In this document: positions 35,609 to 48,066 of the stretch, piece by piece
Layout of the letters: the number at the start of each line of letters is the position of its first letter
Numbering within the stretch: position 1 is the first letter of the stretch
Assembly: GCF_034190915.1 (NCBI RefSeq)
Contig: NW_026947484.1
Location: forward strand, 80,857,982-80,921,981
Length of the DNA: 64,000 bases
Reading direction: 5' to 3'
From: Cavia porcellus
Taxonomy: Eukaryota > Chordata > Mammalia > Rodentia > Caviidae
The notes under the pieces: model-generated
Told to the model about the DNA's origin: nothing
What the model saw: only the letters and a program-made list of their open reading frames with translations
The model's database searches: none
Translations under genes and position numbers: made by a program

Positions 35609-35975
35609 TGATAGAATTTTGGGGGATGGTGGCCGAAAAGATAAGAAGTATGAAATATAAATGACCTTTATTTTAAGAATGCGGGGAGAGACCCCCTAAC
35701 ACCCTGGGGTGTGGCATCTCTCCCCAGGGTCAGCGATCTCTCTGTGGAACATGTGGAGTGGAGGCATATAAGTAGCCTAGGTTTGGGGTGGAACCTAAGG
35801 GGCATTAGTGATGCACAGGTAGCCCATTGGCACTCATTTGGTGCCAGAGGTAAATTTCTAGGGGTGGGGAAGATTCAGTCACAGGTAAATTCCTAGGGGT
35901 GGGAAAGATGGAGCTCCTTGGTTCCACCTGAGGCTTTACCGGCTACAGTGTGCTGTCTGGGCCAAAACTCTTTCA
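35609..35975 (-). repeat. 5' LTR of the ERV
   Basis: This is the upstream LTR in element orientation and the same length as its partner. It retains the duplicated U3 unit (35848-35910), the TATA-like 'cttatatg' and the AATAAA signal. It would transcribe leftwards, antisense to Jak2, if still active. Confidence 0.9.
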
Positions 35976-35984
35976 CCCACTGTT

Positions 35985-36254
35985 ACTACATGACTTCAGC
36001 ATTTTAATGGGATTCCTCACCAATATAGCAAGGCAAGAAAAATAAGTAAAATATTTAAGGACTGAGAACAAAGAACAGATATAATTCTAAATGTAGAAAA
36101 GACAAACAGAATCGACAGGGTGCTGGATCTTTGTTATCAGTATTTTAAAATATCACTGTTTCTATATACCACCAGCAAATAGAAAAGAGATCATTTAAAA
36201 CACAAACTAATAGCAAAAAGTATCGAAGATTAAAACTATCCAAAATTAAGACTT
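35985..36254 (+). mobile_element. Old L1 ORF2 fragment
   Basis: 'gtttctatataccaccagca' and 'gatcatttaaaacacaaact' match the ORF2 segment 'PLYTNN..' seen at 58500 in the younger copy. It is old and broken. Confidence 0.5.
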
Positions 36255-36350
36255 TTATACAGCTTTTTGTTTTTGTTTTTACAGTTTTGGGGACTGAACT
36301 TAGGGTTTGATCTGTACAAGGCAAATCACTGTGCCACATTCCTAACTTCA
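36255..36350 (-). repeat. Old ID-like SINE
   Basis: Reverse B-box region 'ggggactgaacttagggttt', then a weak tRNA-like body. Highly diverged. Confidence 0.45.
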
Positions 36351-36652
36351 GATTTTGAGACTATATATTTGTATTATTTAAAGAAGCTTGTTAATATGTT
36401 GTAAAGGATTGACAGAATATCACTATTAAGCATATTTCCCTTACATTTTCTGTATTTACCATATCTTATGGAATAATCAAATATATCTTAAAATTCATGT
36501 TCCAAGGTCTGTACTTGTTTTTTAAAGGAACAGATAGTACATATTTTATACTTTTTTTGACTGTATTATTCTATTGTAATATTCAGTTCTGTTATGGTGG
36601 TTCAAAAGAAACCATAGACAATATTTAATCCAGTGGGCATGGCTGTATCTTG

Positions 36653-36840
36653 TTTACTGATACTATCAGTAATTTTGTTTACTGATATTGTCAGTGGGCC
36701 AGATTTGAACTGTGAGCCAGTATACTAATTTCTTCTTTTTCTTACTGATACTTTCAGTGGACCAGATTTGACTTGTGAGCCAGTGCCTGCCTAGGAAGCA
36801 CAAGGTCATGCATTCAATACCTGGTACCTACACAAAAAAA
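36653..36840 (+). repeat. Local direct repeats and ID-like tail
   Basis: 'tttactgatactatcagt' recurs with changes at about 36677 and 36740. The block at 36680-36721 ('gtcagtgggccagatttg', 'tgtgagccagt') recurs 63 bp later at 36743-36783. An ID-like end ('caatacctggtacctac', then an A run) follows to 36840. Confidence 0.55.
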
Positions 36841-37067
36841 AGAATTAGAAATGATTTTTCCTATCAAATTAGAATAAAACAAATTTTTTCTATTCTGACA
36901 CTAAGAAGTCATATCCATAGTTACCTGTTACCAGAAGTTCTAAGAAAAGTCTATCCAGAAACTATCCAAAAGGGATTTTATAATTTAAAAAAAAAAACTC
37001 ACTTGCCAGATGTTTACAGGTTATTCTTCACTGTATTACATTTGTAAGACTTACATCAAAGCAATAT

Positions 37068-37220
37068 TGCCAGGTATGGTGGCCCATACCTGTAATCCCA
37101 CCACTATAGAGGCTGCTACAGGAGGGTTGCCACAAATTTAAGCCCAGCCAGGGATACAAAGAGAGTTCAAGGCCAGCCTGAACTACATAGTGAAACCCTG
37201 TCTGAAAAACAAACAAAAAA
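37068..37220 (+). repeat. B1 SINE
   Basis: Forward B1: 'gccaggtatggtggcccata', 'cctgtaatcccaccactata', 'gagttcaaggccagcctgaa', 'gaaaccctgtctgaaaaac'. Confidence 0.9.
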
Positions 37221-37262
37221 GCCACATGAAAGAGCAATAGTTTAAAACTGTTAAAGATTGAT

Positions 37263-37690
37263 ATACGGATTAAAAAAAAAACAAAGGTGGTATATACACA
37301 CAATGGAATTACTTAGCCATAAAGAAGAATAAAATCATGTAATTTTTGGGAAAATGGATGGAACTAGAAACCATCATCTTAAGTGAAATTAGCCATATGC
37401 AGAAAAAGATAAATACCACATTTTCTTTTGAATGAGAAATGTAAAAATACATAAGTTAATAAATAAATAATATGAAGGAGAGATGACAGGAAACCAGGAA
37501 ATAGACTTTTGGCAAAGGGGAAGGGGATTATTGAGATTAAAATTGACCAAGATATGCTAAGTATATGCATCAGCTTTCCAAAGCAGACCCCATCATTATG
37601 TCATACTAAAATATACAATGAAACATAACAGAATTTATGGTGTATAAAAATAGAATTTAAAATTTTTACAATAAAAAAATACATAATTTA
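37263..37690 (+). mobile_element. Old L1 3' end
   Basis: 'ggtggtatatacacacaatg', 'ttagccataaagaagaataa', 'ggatggaactagaaaccatc', 'aagtgaaattagccatatgc' are the conserved ORF2 end and 3' UTR start of older mammalian L1s. A short A-rich end follows. Confidence 0.8.
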
Positions 37691-37810
37691 TATGGTAATA
37701 GTTCAAAGGGAATGAAACAAGTTTTTATATATTGGTGTAATTATGTAATTAATGTGACATTAATAAAAACTAGGTTATTTTAAATTATGAATTATAATCC
37801 CTAGGGCAAC

Positions 37811-37904
37811 TTTTTTTTCTTTTTTTTTTGGTACTGGGGATGTAACTCATGACCTTCATTCTTGCCAGGCAGGTGCTTATGCCGCTGAGCTAAATCCCCA
37901 GCCC
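37811..37904 (-). repeat. ID-like SINE
   Basis: Reverse copy with 'ggtactggggatgtaactc' and 'gctgagctaaatccccagc'. Short flanks 'agggcaac' and 'taggcaac' may be the target duplication. It lacks part of the central tRNA-like loop sequence of the young copies. Confidence 0.85.
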
Positions 37905-37999
37905 CTTAGGCAACATCTATAAAGATATATAGTGAAAGAAAAAGCAAAAGACTTAAAATGACAGACCAGAAAGTATTTTTAATATGAAACAGCACAATA

Positions 38000-39660
38000 A
38001 TGGAGGACTAGATGAATAACAAGAACAACAAAACAAGCTGTATAGAAAAGTAATAGTACAATGAAAGAGGTAAGTCCAGCCTTAATAGTAATTTGCATAG
38101 ATGCAAATGGGTTAAACAGAATGAATGCCCCTACTAAGAAGACTGTCACAAAATAGTGGAGTAGATACCTATTTCAATAGATGCACAGATCTCTACACAA
38201 ATAAAGAAGATACGTAAAAAACAAGGAAGATGCCAAATTTTACATTAATAGATTCCAAAGTGAATGATAGATTGAAAAGGATGAAATGGCAGACTAAAGA
38301 ATTCAGAAGAATGGTTTTTTAAAAAATTGCAGTGAATTCCAGGAGAATATAAATAAACTGTTGAATACATTGAGGAAGACAGTACAGAGTATGAATGAGA
38401 AATTCAGAAAAGACATAAAGACGTTAAAAAAGAACCAAACAAAAATTTTGAAAATGAAAAACTTGTTAAATCAGATTTTAAAATTCAGTTGAAAGCCTCA
38501 TTAACACACTAGATCAAATGGAAGAAAATATCAGAGTTTAAAGAAAGGCTGATAAAGCATTACATTCAATAAAAATAAAACATACAAAAAAGCATACAAA
38601 AGAATGAACAGGACATAAGATTTTGGGAGCATCATTAAAAAACTAAACATCCACATAATTAGCATACTTGAGAGAGACAAGTTATAGGCAGAAAGCACTG
38701 GAACACGAGAGTAAGTCTTTGGGTACTTAAGTTAGGCAGTGGTTTCTTAGGTATGACACCAAAAGTTGAAGTGAAAAAAGAACAATACAAAGTTGAGCTT
38801 AGTTATATATATGATAAATTCTTATAGGTAGAATATACAAAGAACTCTTACAAATCAACTATGGCAGTCCAGTGAAAAAAGAGGTAAAAGACTTGAATAT
38901 ACATTTCACCAAAGAAGACACACAGGTATCTAATAAACATATAAAAAGTTCTTCAAAATCATTGGTCATTAGAGAAATGTAAATTAAAACTACAATAGGA
39001 TAACAAGTGATCAACTGAGATGGAAAAAATAAGATAGATAATAACAAGTATTGGGAAGAATTTGTACTAGTTGGAATATTCATATGTTGCTTCTCAGAAT
39101 GTAAAATTATACAGTCACTTTGGAAGCCAGTTTAGCCATTCTTCAAAAAGACTAATATAGTATTGCCATGTGACTCAGCAATTTCATTCCTAAGTATAAA
39201 AAGAAATACATATCCATAAACTTCTGCATATGACTGTTCACAGCAGCATTATTTGCATTAGCACAAATAAAACAAAAAGGAAATAAATGGTTTATCATGT
39301 GATGAATTAAGTAAAATGTGATATGTCAGTGCAACGTAATGTAATATAATGAAATGCTTTTCAATGAAAAGGATTAAATAACTGATATCTCTTGTTCTGT
39401 GGATGAACCTTGAAAACATGCTAAATGAGAAGATTCCATTATTTGAAGTATAAAATAAATCAGAATAGAAAAATTTGTAAAGATATATCAGTGGTAACTT
39501 TCAGTTGGGGAATAAATAAGGGTTTTCTGATGTGACTGCTAATGAATATGGAGTTTTTAAAGGCATAATGAAAATGTTCTAAAATTGAATCATAGTGATA
39601 TTCTACAAAGATCAAATTGAATACATTGAATGGATGAACTTTATGGCATTGAGTTATATC
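38000..39660 (+). mobile_element. Old L1 ORF2 and 3' region
   Basis: Sense pieces such as 'aagaagacacacaggtatc', 'ggtcattagagaaatgtaaa', 'ggaagccagtttagccattc' and 'cacagcagcattatttgca' are in ORF2 order. It is heavily decayed with no usable frame. Confidence 0.7.
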
Positions 39661-40035
39661 TTAAAGCTTTTAAAAAAATCAGCTGAGAATGACTTTTTTC
39701 TTTGAAGGACAGGTTTTTAATCCCCATGTCTTTTCTAACAGCGGCAGCAGTTACTCATTTGCTTTCCAAATTAGCATTTTCAGCATTTGCTACTGGATTT
39801 AAAAATTATATGTTTACTTTTTGTTAATATTAATGTCTACATTTCTTAGTTTCCTATGATTGCTTCTGTTTTCTACATCATATATTGCACCAAAGTGTGC
39901 AATATGTTACACTTATTGGTTTAACACTTTATCATGTTTTTTTGTATTTTCTTCCTGCATTTTTACCATGTTCTTGTCTAGATGTCTTTTTGTCCCCGAC
40001 TTGTATTTAACACTGTTAGCTGTGTTTTCTGATAA

Positions 40036-40236
<201 letters not shown>

Positions 40237-41265
40237 TGACTGTATTATTTCATGGTGTGCATATTAAATGATAAATATCTTAAATGCTAACTATCTCTTA
40301 AGACAAACTTCATATGGGAAAATTATAGCTTTGTCTTGTGCAGCTAAAAATAGACTTTTAATACTAATTTTTAATCCCATGATTAATAAGTAAGAAAATC
40401 TATTTCATGAAGATTTATAGAACTGATCATTTTCCTTTTATTTTAGGACTTTCAAAAACTTTAACAATTTCACAAAGCGTAACTGACTTTTATAACATGA
40501 TTCATATGACAATAGATGGTTGAAATACTGAACAATGAAATTTCTGTGGAGTGTTTTTTAAAAATTTCTGTATAATACCAGACTTAAATAGCGGATAGTA
40601 AAATGTGAAGAAAGTTATGTGAATAAGAGTTAATGATAGTTTGTGTAGCTCCCTGTGGTTGGGTGAGGAGATATTGATACTTAGATGTTTTACCTACTTG
40701 GTCATTAATACAGTTGTATTAATTTTGTGTAGTGTTTAATCATTTTATCATATTTCCACTTTACTTGATTTAAATAGTAATTGAAATACTTTGTCATTAA
40801 GTAACTTTTGTATCCATATACTAATGGAATAGTGTGAATGGAAAAGAGAGAACAGACAATTTTTGCCCTTCGGTAAAGACACTCCTAAAGTATCAAATTA
40901 AAGGGTTCTAATTCAGATTTGCTAATGTCATAGGAAATAATCCTACACATTATCATGGCTTACATTTCTAGTAAGTCTAGTAAGTGTGGGCAATAAATTA
41001 AAAAATACTTTTCTATTGAGGTGTGAGACCAACTTTTTATTGTAGTAAAAATATATTGACCATTTTAGCCATTGTTAAGTGTATAGTTTACATTAAATAA
41101 GTACATTATTTTCAGACCATCACTATTACACATCTTTATAACATTTAAAAAATTTTTTTCAAACTGAAACTTCATATGCATTAGATCCTTCATCTCCTGG
41201 TCCTTGAAAAACTCACTGCTCCCCTTCCCTCCCATTTTCTCATTTTCTTCCCTTCTCTTTTCTTT

Positions 41266-41400
41266 TCTTCTTCTTCTTCTTCTTCTTCTTCTTCTTCTTC
41301 TTCTTCTTCTTCTTCTTCTTTTTTTTTTTTTTTTTTTTGTTCTTTGAGACAGGGTCTCATTATGTAGTTCAGGCAGGCATATGCAACCATACTTACTTCA
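41266..41400 (-). repeat. (TTC)n microsatellite, poly-T and truncated B1
   Basis: About 18 TTC units at 41266-41320, then a T run to 41338, then a short reverse B1 ('tttgagacagggtctcatta', 'tgtagttcaggcaggca'). The reverse-strand open frame with a long Glu run is only the repeat translated. Confidence 0.85.
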
Positions 41401-42015
41401 TTCTACTTTCTGTCTCTATGAATTTGCTGATTTTATATACCTCATACAAGTGAAATTATACAATATTTTTCTGTTACCAGTTGGTTTTACCTAGTTTGTC
41501 TTCAGGGTTCGTACATGTCATAGCATGTATTCGAATTTTTTTAAAGCTGAATTCTGTTGCTTTGTGTATGTATACTATATCTTTTGTATTCATTTTTCTG
41601 TTGATGGACCTTAGGGTTGCTTCTGCCTTTTAACTATTTGTGAATAATGCTCCTGTGAACATAGTCACACAAATATTTCTTTGAATCTTAATTCTATTGG
41701 AAATAAATGCAGAAGTGGAACTACAATTATATAAATGCAGAATTACCATTATATATGGTAATTCTGTTTGTAATAGTTAAGGAGCTGCCATATTGTTTTT
41801 TGTCATGCCTATACCATTTTGTATTTCTATAAAGAGTATACCAGTGTTTCAGTTTCTCTACACTCTTGATAGCTTACTTTTTTAAAATAATAGCTGTCAT
41901 TATAGGTATGAAGTGATATTTTATTCATGTTTTGATTTGTATTTTCTAGGTGGATAATGATATTAGCCATATTTTCATATGTTTGCTCTTCATTCATGTG
42001 TCCTTTTTGGAGAAC

Positions 42016-43800
42016 TACTTACCTCTCACAGCTTATTTCAGAAGATTCAGTCTATGGTCAGCTGGCTCCGTGGCACAAGGGCATGATGAAACAAAGCTTC
42101 TTAGTTCGTGGGGGCTGGGCAGCAGAGTAGGTGAAAAGTGTGAGAGAGGAAGAGTACAGGGATCAGACATATACCCCAAGATCATGCCTATATGACCCAA
42201 CCAGACATACCTAAAAATATGCTTTACTAATCTCCTAAGATAGCTCCCAAACCAATCAAGTTAATAGCTGAACTTAGCCATCACATCCCAGTTGTTTTCC
42301 TAAATACATTTCCTTAAATCATACCTAATCTTGAAATAAACACAATAACAAGATCATAATTCTACCTACCATAATATAGTTATTCCATTTAGAACCAGGT
42401 ACATAACACTTCCTTACCCAAAGTCTCAACAGTTCTAACATTGCCCAAAAGTCTAAGAACAAGTTTCCTCAGCAGATATTCCATGTTCTTGGTACATTCA
42501 ACCTTCTGGAGTTTCTAATGTATGTCTGAGTTTATTCTCACAGCTGCCTGTATTGCCCTCCCAGGGGCTGCCTGCTCAACCTCCTAGGGTTTCCTTTGAA
42601 ATCTGAAAGGATGCCTTCCTGACCACACAACTTCTACATCTGTTAAAAGTAGTAACAACCACAGTCTGTTGTCAGTAGGACTAGCAGCTAGGCCACATTG
42701 GACTGTGGCTACACTGGCCTCTTGAGTTTCTAGATGACTGAGCATGGTAAAATGAATCCCAGAGAACCTATTCCCTCTGAAGCCTTTCTTTAGCAGGAGT
42801 TCCAGGGACTGTCTTCTTAAATGAAAAGATGATACTTTTACCATAATAGATGTGGTCTTACTGATTCCTGAGATGCTCCAAAGGCATCTTTTTTTCTTGT
42901 TTCCACACAAAGCACTCAGTTTCTTTTAAAGGTCACTATTCTCTTCAGCAACAACACCTCCTTGAGCCCAGAACTTTATGCATCATTCTTTCAGGGTGAA
43001 GATTTAATTTTTTTCTGCTTCTTTCTTGCCTCTGTTTTCACTGTAAATCTGGCTAAAAGAAGCTAGTGATAGCCAGGCCACAACCTGAATATTGGGCTGC
43101 CTTGAATTTTCCTCTCTCAGATCAGTTAATGTTATTTTCCCTTAGTCTCAGGATGCAGGCAAAATGTAGACAAATATTTATTTATTTATTTATTTATTGC
43201 CAGAGCACAACAGCACATGACCTCTAATCCAACTGTCAGCAGAGTGTACTTGTTCTGAACTGACATGTACTGAGATCAGCCCTGATTGTGTGTGTTGTTA
43301 GCAGCATTTTGATCTTCTGCACTGTGGCCATTATCATTCATTATTAGACTTTGCTTACAGCCTTTTAGGTCTTTTTAAACCTGCGTTTACAAGCCTTTTC
43401 CAAACTCTTCCCACAGATCAGTTCCAAAGACTTGTGTACCACATGGTCAGGTAAAGTCACAGCAATGATCACATTTCTCTGGTACCACCTTTCTATATTA
43501 CCTGTCCCATTGGTGATATCAAATCCCTTACATCCACAATTTAAAGAAAGAAATGGTTAATTTGGCTTATAGTTTCAGAGGACTTAATCCATGGTAAGTT
43601 GATCATCTTGACAAATGTCATGGTAGAGCAGAGTTGCTTAGTTCTTGGGAGCTGGGAAGTAGAGCATAAGACTGCTAGATACAGACCCCATGGTCATGCC
43701 TCCACTACCCACCCAGTCATATCCAGAAATGTACTTTACTAATCCCATTATGTAGCTCTCAAACCAATGAAATTGACAATTAAACCTAATTACCACAAAT
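42016..43800 (-). mobile_element. ERVL/MaLR-type LTR element inside the old L1
   Basis: Two related ~260-bp segments in the same direction (42016-42286 and about 43540-43797) share 'cttagttc', 'gggagctggg', 'agacc/atac', 'ggtcatgcc', 'tttactaatc' and 'tagctc(t/c)caaacca' in order, and end 'catcaca' and 'taccaca'. About 1.2 kb lies between, without a recognisable gene. Total length fits a non-autonomous MaLR. The assignment of strand follows similarity to such LTRs read in reverse and is tentative. Confidence 0.5.
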
Positions 43801-44006
43801 TTCTATTCAGGTCCTTTGTCTACTTTTTTATCAGTTGGTTTTTTTGTTTTGTTTTTTGGTATTTGGTTGTTAAATCATAGGAGCTCTTTCTGTATTCTGG
43901 ATATTAGCCTTCATCAGTTACATGATATGTACATGTATTTTTCCACTTTATAGGTTATCTTTTCACATTGTTTCATACATCCTTTGATTAACAAAAGTTT
44001 TTAATT

Positions 44007-44210
44007 TGCTGAGTATGGTGATGCATTCTTGTAATCCCAGCTATTCAGGGAGCTAAGTTAGGAGGATTGCAAGTTTGAGACTAGTGCTGACAATTTGGCA
44101 ATACCCTGTTTCAAAAGGAAAAGGGTGGGTGGGAATATAGCTTAATGGTAGAATGTAGCAGGTGAGAGGCCCTGGGTTCCATCTTCAGTATTACAAGAAA
44201 AGGTTTAAAT
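44007..44210 (+). repeat. B1-ID dimeric SINE
   Basis: B1 part 'gctgagtatggtgatgcatt', 'cttgtaatcccagctattca', 'ggaggattgcaagtttgag'; ID part from 44125 'gggtgggtgggaatatagct', 'ggccctgggttccatcttca'. It is inserted in the old L1. Confidence 0.85.
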
Positions 44211-45243
44211 TTTGATGTATTCTAACTTAATTTATATTGTTACCTGTGATTTTGCCAAAGCCAATATGTACTTTGCTAGAGCCCACGTCATGAATCCCAA
44301 CCCCATGTTTTTTTCCTAAGAATTTTTACAGTTTTAGCTCTTAACAATTAGGCCTTGAACCATTTTGAGTTAATTTTTGTGTTAAGGGTCCAACTTTATT
44401 CTTTTGCATGATGATATTTTTTTCCTAATCTCTTTGTTGAAATACTGCCCTTTCTCCATTCATGGTCTTAGAATCTTTATTGAAAATTATTTGACTACCA
44501 GAGTATTTTTTCTAGTTTACTTTCTCTCTGTAGTCAGTTTTTCAGATTTTAGTTTATTAGTACATGTTTGCTATACATGAAGTTTACTTTGTTTTAGGGA
44601 GAAAGTATACTTCTCTTAGAGAGATGGTGCTATTTTTGAAGTTTATTCACCTTAATGAGATGGTACACATACTTAACATATCTTGATTCTTTTTATTCTT
44701 GTTTCCCTCCCCATCTGCTTCCCTCCATCTCTAGCTACCCGTTTTAGTTACTTTTCTTGTGGCTGAGACAAAATATCTAATACCCATGTGTAACTTCTAA
44801 CTAGATTTTAGTCCTTTTGATTGCCAACACCACATCTTGTGTCTCTTTGTATCCTACATAAATGAAACTGGATGCATATTTAATTATCTGTCTTAAGTTA
44901 GGTGATTTTTATGTACTACTTTGAAATTTTTATGATCTTTGAAAATACATGCAATCAAATAAGTTGATATAAAATATATCCCAGCTATGGACTCAGTTGC
45001 AATCCATTTGCAAATGGACTTTTACTAGAATTTAATGGCAGAATGATTGAAAATCAAAGGAAGCATTGATTTATGCCTTTTAATTGCATATGTTTTGGAA
45101 ATTATGTTGTAGGTTAGTGGTGGCAAACCTGAGGCACATGTGCTACAAGTTGTTTGTTATCATTGCAAACTCTAAAATATTACTATTATCCTACCACTGT
45201 TACAGGTTAAAATACAATAATAAATTAAAATGTGATCTTGTGA

Positions 45244-45429
<186 letters not shown>

Positions 45430-45568
45430 TAATTTCCTTCACCATATCCTTATATATAAATGTAAACAGATTTTATATAATTTACTTGTATTTTCTGTTT
45501 GTTCGTATTTTTAAATTTATAATAAGATATTGGTAACTTTTAAATTTTATATAATAGTTTACGAATTT

Positions 45569-45656
45569 TTTTTTTTTTTTTGGTACTGGGGATTGAACTC
45601 AACGACTGCGTGCTTGCAAGGCAAGCGCTTATGCCACTGATCTAAACCCTTGGCCC
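45569..45656 (-). repeat. ID-like SINE near exon 4
   Basis: Reverse copy: T run from 45569, 'ggtactggggattgaactc', 'caacgactgcgtgcttgca', ending 'ctaaacccttggccc'. Flanks 'tttacgaa' and 'tttatgaaa' may be a mutated target duplication. Confidence 0.88.
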
Positions 45657-46059
45657 AATTTATGAAATTATTGAGTTAGTGCCACAGAAAATGTGCTGAA
45701 TATCTATATATTATTTGATTATTATTATTCTTAAAAGGCTAAATAAACTCATAGGAATGGAAAGAATACCTGGAGAGATAATTTTTGATAGCAGATCCTT
45801 AAATTGTGTGAGGTCCCTGTTAAAACTGTAGAGTCCTGGCCCATAACTTGGATTCAATAATTCTAAAAGGTGAAGCCCACAATTATGAAATTTACAGATA
45901 CTTCAGAGGATGTTTATACAAATGATTCAAACTCAGCATTCTCCAAATGATTATTCTGCATTACTGTATTTTGGCAATCATGACTAAAAGTTTTTGAAAT
46001 ATCATTCCAATAACCCTGTTTTAATGTCTGTGAAATTTCTACTTTTAAAAAAGGTATAT

Positions 46060-46390
46060 ATAGTAAGTCCCTGACTTATGAATGAGTTTCATACTGGGAG
46101 AACATTTGTCAATTTGTTTATAAGTCCAGCTGGTTCAAAGTCTGACAAACTGAGTCTTATACACCTTTGATACAAATGGATAATGTAAAACATTTTTTAA
46201 AAAACCAAATACACAAAAAATACTGTACACTATCATACTGTATGTTAGGCTCACAATAACACAACTGTAACAGTGTTCAGCAGGCATGTGAACTACTATG
46301 ATTTGTTCACATTTATGAATGTTCTTAATGTCAGGTCCTTTTGTATTTATGAAAACATTGAGTGTTTCTAAGTTGGAGACTTACTGTCTA
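46060..46390 (+). mobile_element. TIR DNA transposon remnant (MER44/Tigger-like)
   Basis: The left end 'agtaagtccctgacttatg' (46069) pairs with the right end 'ctaagttggagacttact' (about 46368-46385) as terminal inverted repeats. The body is AT-rich with no transposase. TA-rich flanks fit a TA target site. Confidence 0.6.
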
Positions 46391-46479
46391 GCTATATAAG
46401 GATGCTTCGATTTTTTTTTTAAGTTCAAAGCCCAAATATGTATTTTACATGCTAAATATTTACTAGATTAAAAGTTCGA

Positions 46480-46850
46480 GGCTCTAGCAGGGTATGATGG
46501 CCCATGTATATATTCTTGAGTTACTAGGATGGCTGAGGCAGGAGCTTCACAAGTTTGTTAACAGTCTGGGCAATGTATTGAGACTGTCTGAAAATAAAAT
46601 TTTAAAAGGACTGGGGTAGGGGAAAGGAGAAAAGAAAGAAGAGAAAAGATTATATGTATATATGTATACATATATATGTTTGCAAACAATTTTCTATTTT
46701 GTTTTGAAATTCTATGTTGTTTTTATCCTTTTTTTGTTTTGTTTTGAAAATTAAAAATTAAAAAAAAAAGATTAGGGTGTAGCTCAGTGTCAGAGCACCT
46801 GTCTAGTGTGTATCAGGCCCTGGGTTCACATACATAAAAAAAAGATTGAG
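46480..46850 (+). mobile_element. B1-ID SINE interrupted by an L1 3' tail
   Basis: B1 part 46485-46600 ('gcagggtatgatggcccatg', 'ggctgaggcaggagcttca'). At about 46615 an L1 3' UTR tail enters ('ggaaaggagaaaagaaagaa' to a poly-A ending near 46770). The ID part resumes at 46772 ('ttagggtgtagctcagtgt', 'caggccctgggttcaca'). 'aaaggactggggt' before and 'aaagattagggtg' after could be the duplicated target. Confidence 0.65.
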
Positions 46851-47639
46851 TATGTTAACATGGTTGAAACTCACTTTCTTTTTCAGAGTTTTTCTTCCAA
46901 TAAATATCTTGAGTAACTTCTTTGCTGAGTAGCTTTAAAACAGTTCCATATCCAGTTTGTAGAAGAGCAGTTTCTTTTTTTCTTCTTTAGTTTTAAGTAT
47001 TTTTGTTGTTGTTGTTTTCAGATGTCTATTAGCCTTAACTTGAGGCAGTAAACTATAAGTTTGATTTCAAGAATATAGGAATGTGAGGATTAAGTCTAAA
47101 AGAAAACCCAAAGCACTATCATTTTTCATTAAGGTGGTGATCTTTACTAAAATAAAGAAGCCCATTAAATATTAGCCTACTTATTTATTCAGAATCTATT
47201 TTGAGTTATTTGATATATGTCAGCCTATAATAAAGCAAAGTGAGAGGAAGAGTATTCTAGAAGTTGTTAGAAAATGAAGGAATTGAAGGTAACACAGTTG
47301 AATAAAAAGTTTAAGCCACTGAAGATGAGCATTATACACATGAAGTTGCATGTAGGCTTATATACTATATAAATGGATACTTCTGTGTTTGCAATCACAA
47401 TTTTATCCAAAGTCTTAACACAATCTTTTATGTAGATGGTGATTTTTTGAAGTCAGGAACCAAGCTATCTATGATTTTTCCTCCTATATCTTTCAGTATT
47501 CTAAACCCAATGGATATTTAGTAATTGTATTTCTGTGATTCTTTTAACCTATACTCTGAACCAGGATAAAAACATATCTGAAAACGTATGCCTAATTCTT
47601 TTTATTTACTTTACTTTTTAAATTATATGAACATTAAAT

Positions 47640-48066
47640 GTATAGTATGATTCCATATACTTAAATATAATCTGCATACCATATGCAATTCATTCCAGTA
47701 TTTATGAGGATATTCACAGAGTTGTATAAAGATTACCACAATCTAATTTTAGAACATTTTTATTCTTAAATCCAGTTGTTACTTGTATTCAACCCTTATC
47801 CTCTTTCCCTCTCCTCTGGCAACCACTAATCTACCTTTTGTCTCAAGGGATTTGCCTAGTCTGCATAGTTCCTGTAATGGTAACATACATGCATGTGATG
47901 GTGTTTGCTGTTTTATTTCATCTAGCATAATCTTTTCAGAGTCCATCAATGTTGTAACATTTCTTTTTATTGCTAATGCATATTTTACTGTATCAATATG
48001 TAACATTTTGCTTGTCTTTTCATCATTAATGAAAATTTGGTGGGTTTCTACTTTTGAATATTGTGA
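47640..48066 (-). mobile_element. Old L1 3' region
   Basis: Reversed old L1 3' UTR and ORF2 end: 'ctctggcaaccactaatcta', 'agggatttgcctagtctgc', 'tttcatctagcataatctt'. The next MaLR begins within it. Confidence 0.65.

Larger units (their letters stand above)
31915..35975 (-). mobile_element. Endogenous retrovirus, antisense, two LTRs, decayed
   Basis: Two 367-bp direct repeats (31915-32281 and 35609-35975) flank 3.3 kb. By eye they differ at about 25 positions (roughly 93 percent identity). In reverse orientation each LTR starts TG and ends CA, with a TATA-like 'acttatatgac' and an AATAAA. A tRNA-Glu-type primer site lies two bases after the 5' LTR. The flanking 5-mers GTGGG and TTGGG differ at one position. 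The internal region is too short for a full gag-pol-env set and has no long frame; one RT-like remnant is seen. The primer site and remnant suggest a class I (gammaretrovirus-like) ERV. It cannot encode functional proteins. Confidence 0.88.
41400..44590 (-). mobile_element. Old antisense L1 split by a younger LTR element
   Basis: 41400-42015 is reversed ORF2 end ('ttcatttttctgttgatgga', 'gtgaataatgctcctgtgaa', 'gcagaagtggaactacaat'). 43800-44590 continues it ('tctattcaggtcctttgtct', 'ggagctctttctgtattctg', 'aattaggccttgaaccatt'). The two halves are in the right order, with the LTR element and a B1-ID (44007-44210) inserted. Confidence 0.8.

Noticed and set aside
31915..35975. Intact or competent retrovirus
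   Set aside because: The interior is only 3.3 kb, lacks gag, integrase and env, and the one RT-like piece has lost a catalytic residue.
41190..41390. Reverse frame with a long glutamate run
   Set aside because: This is the TTC microsatellite translated on the other strand.
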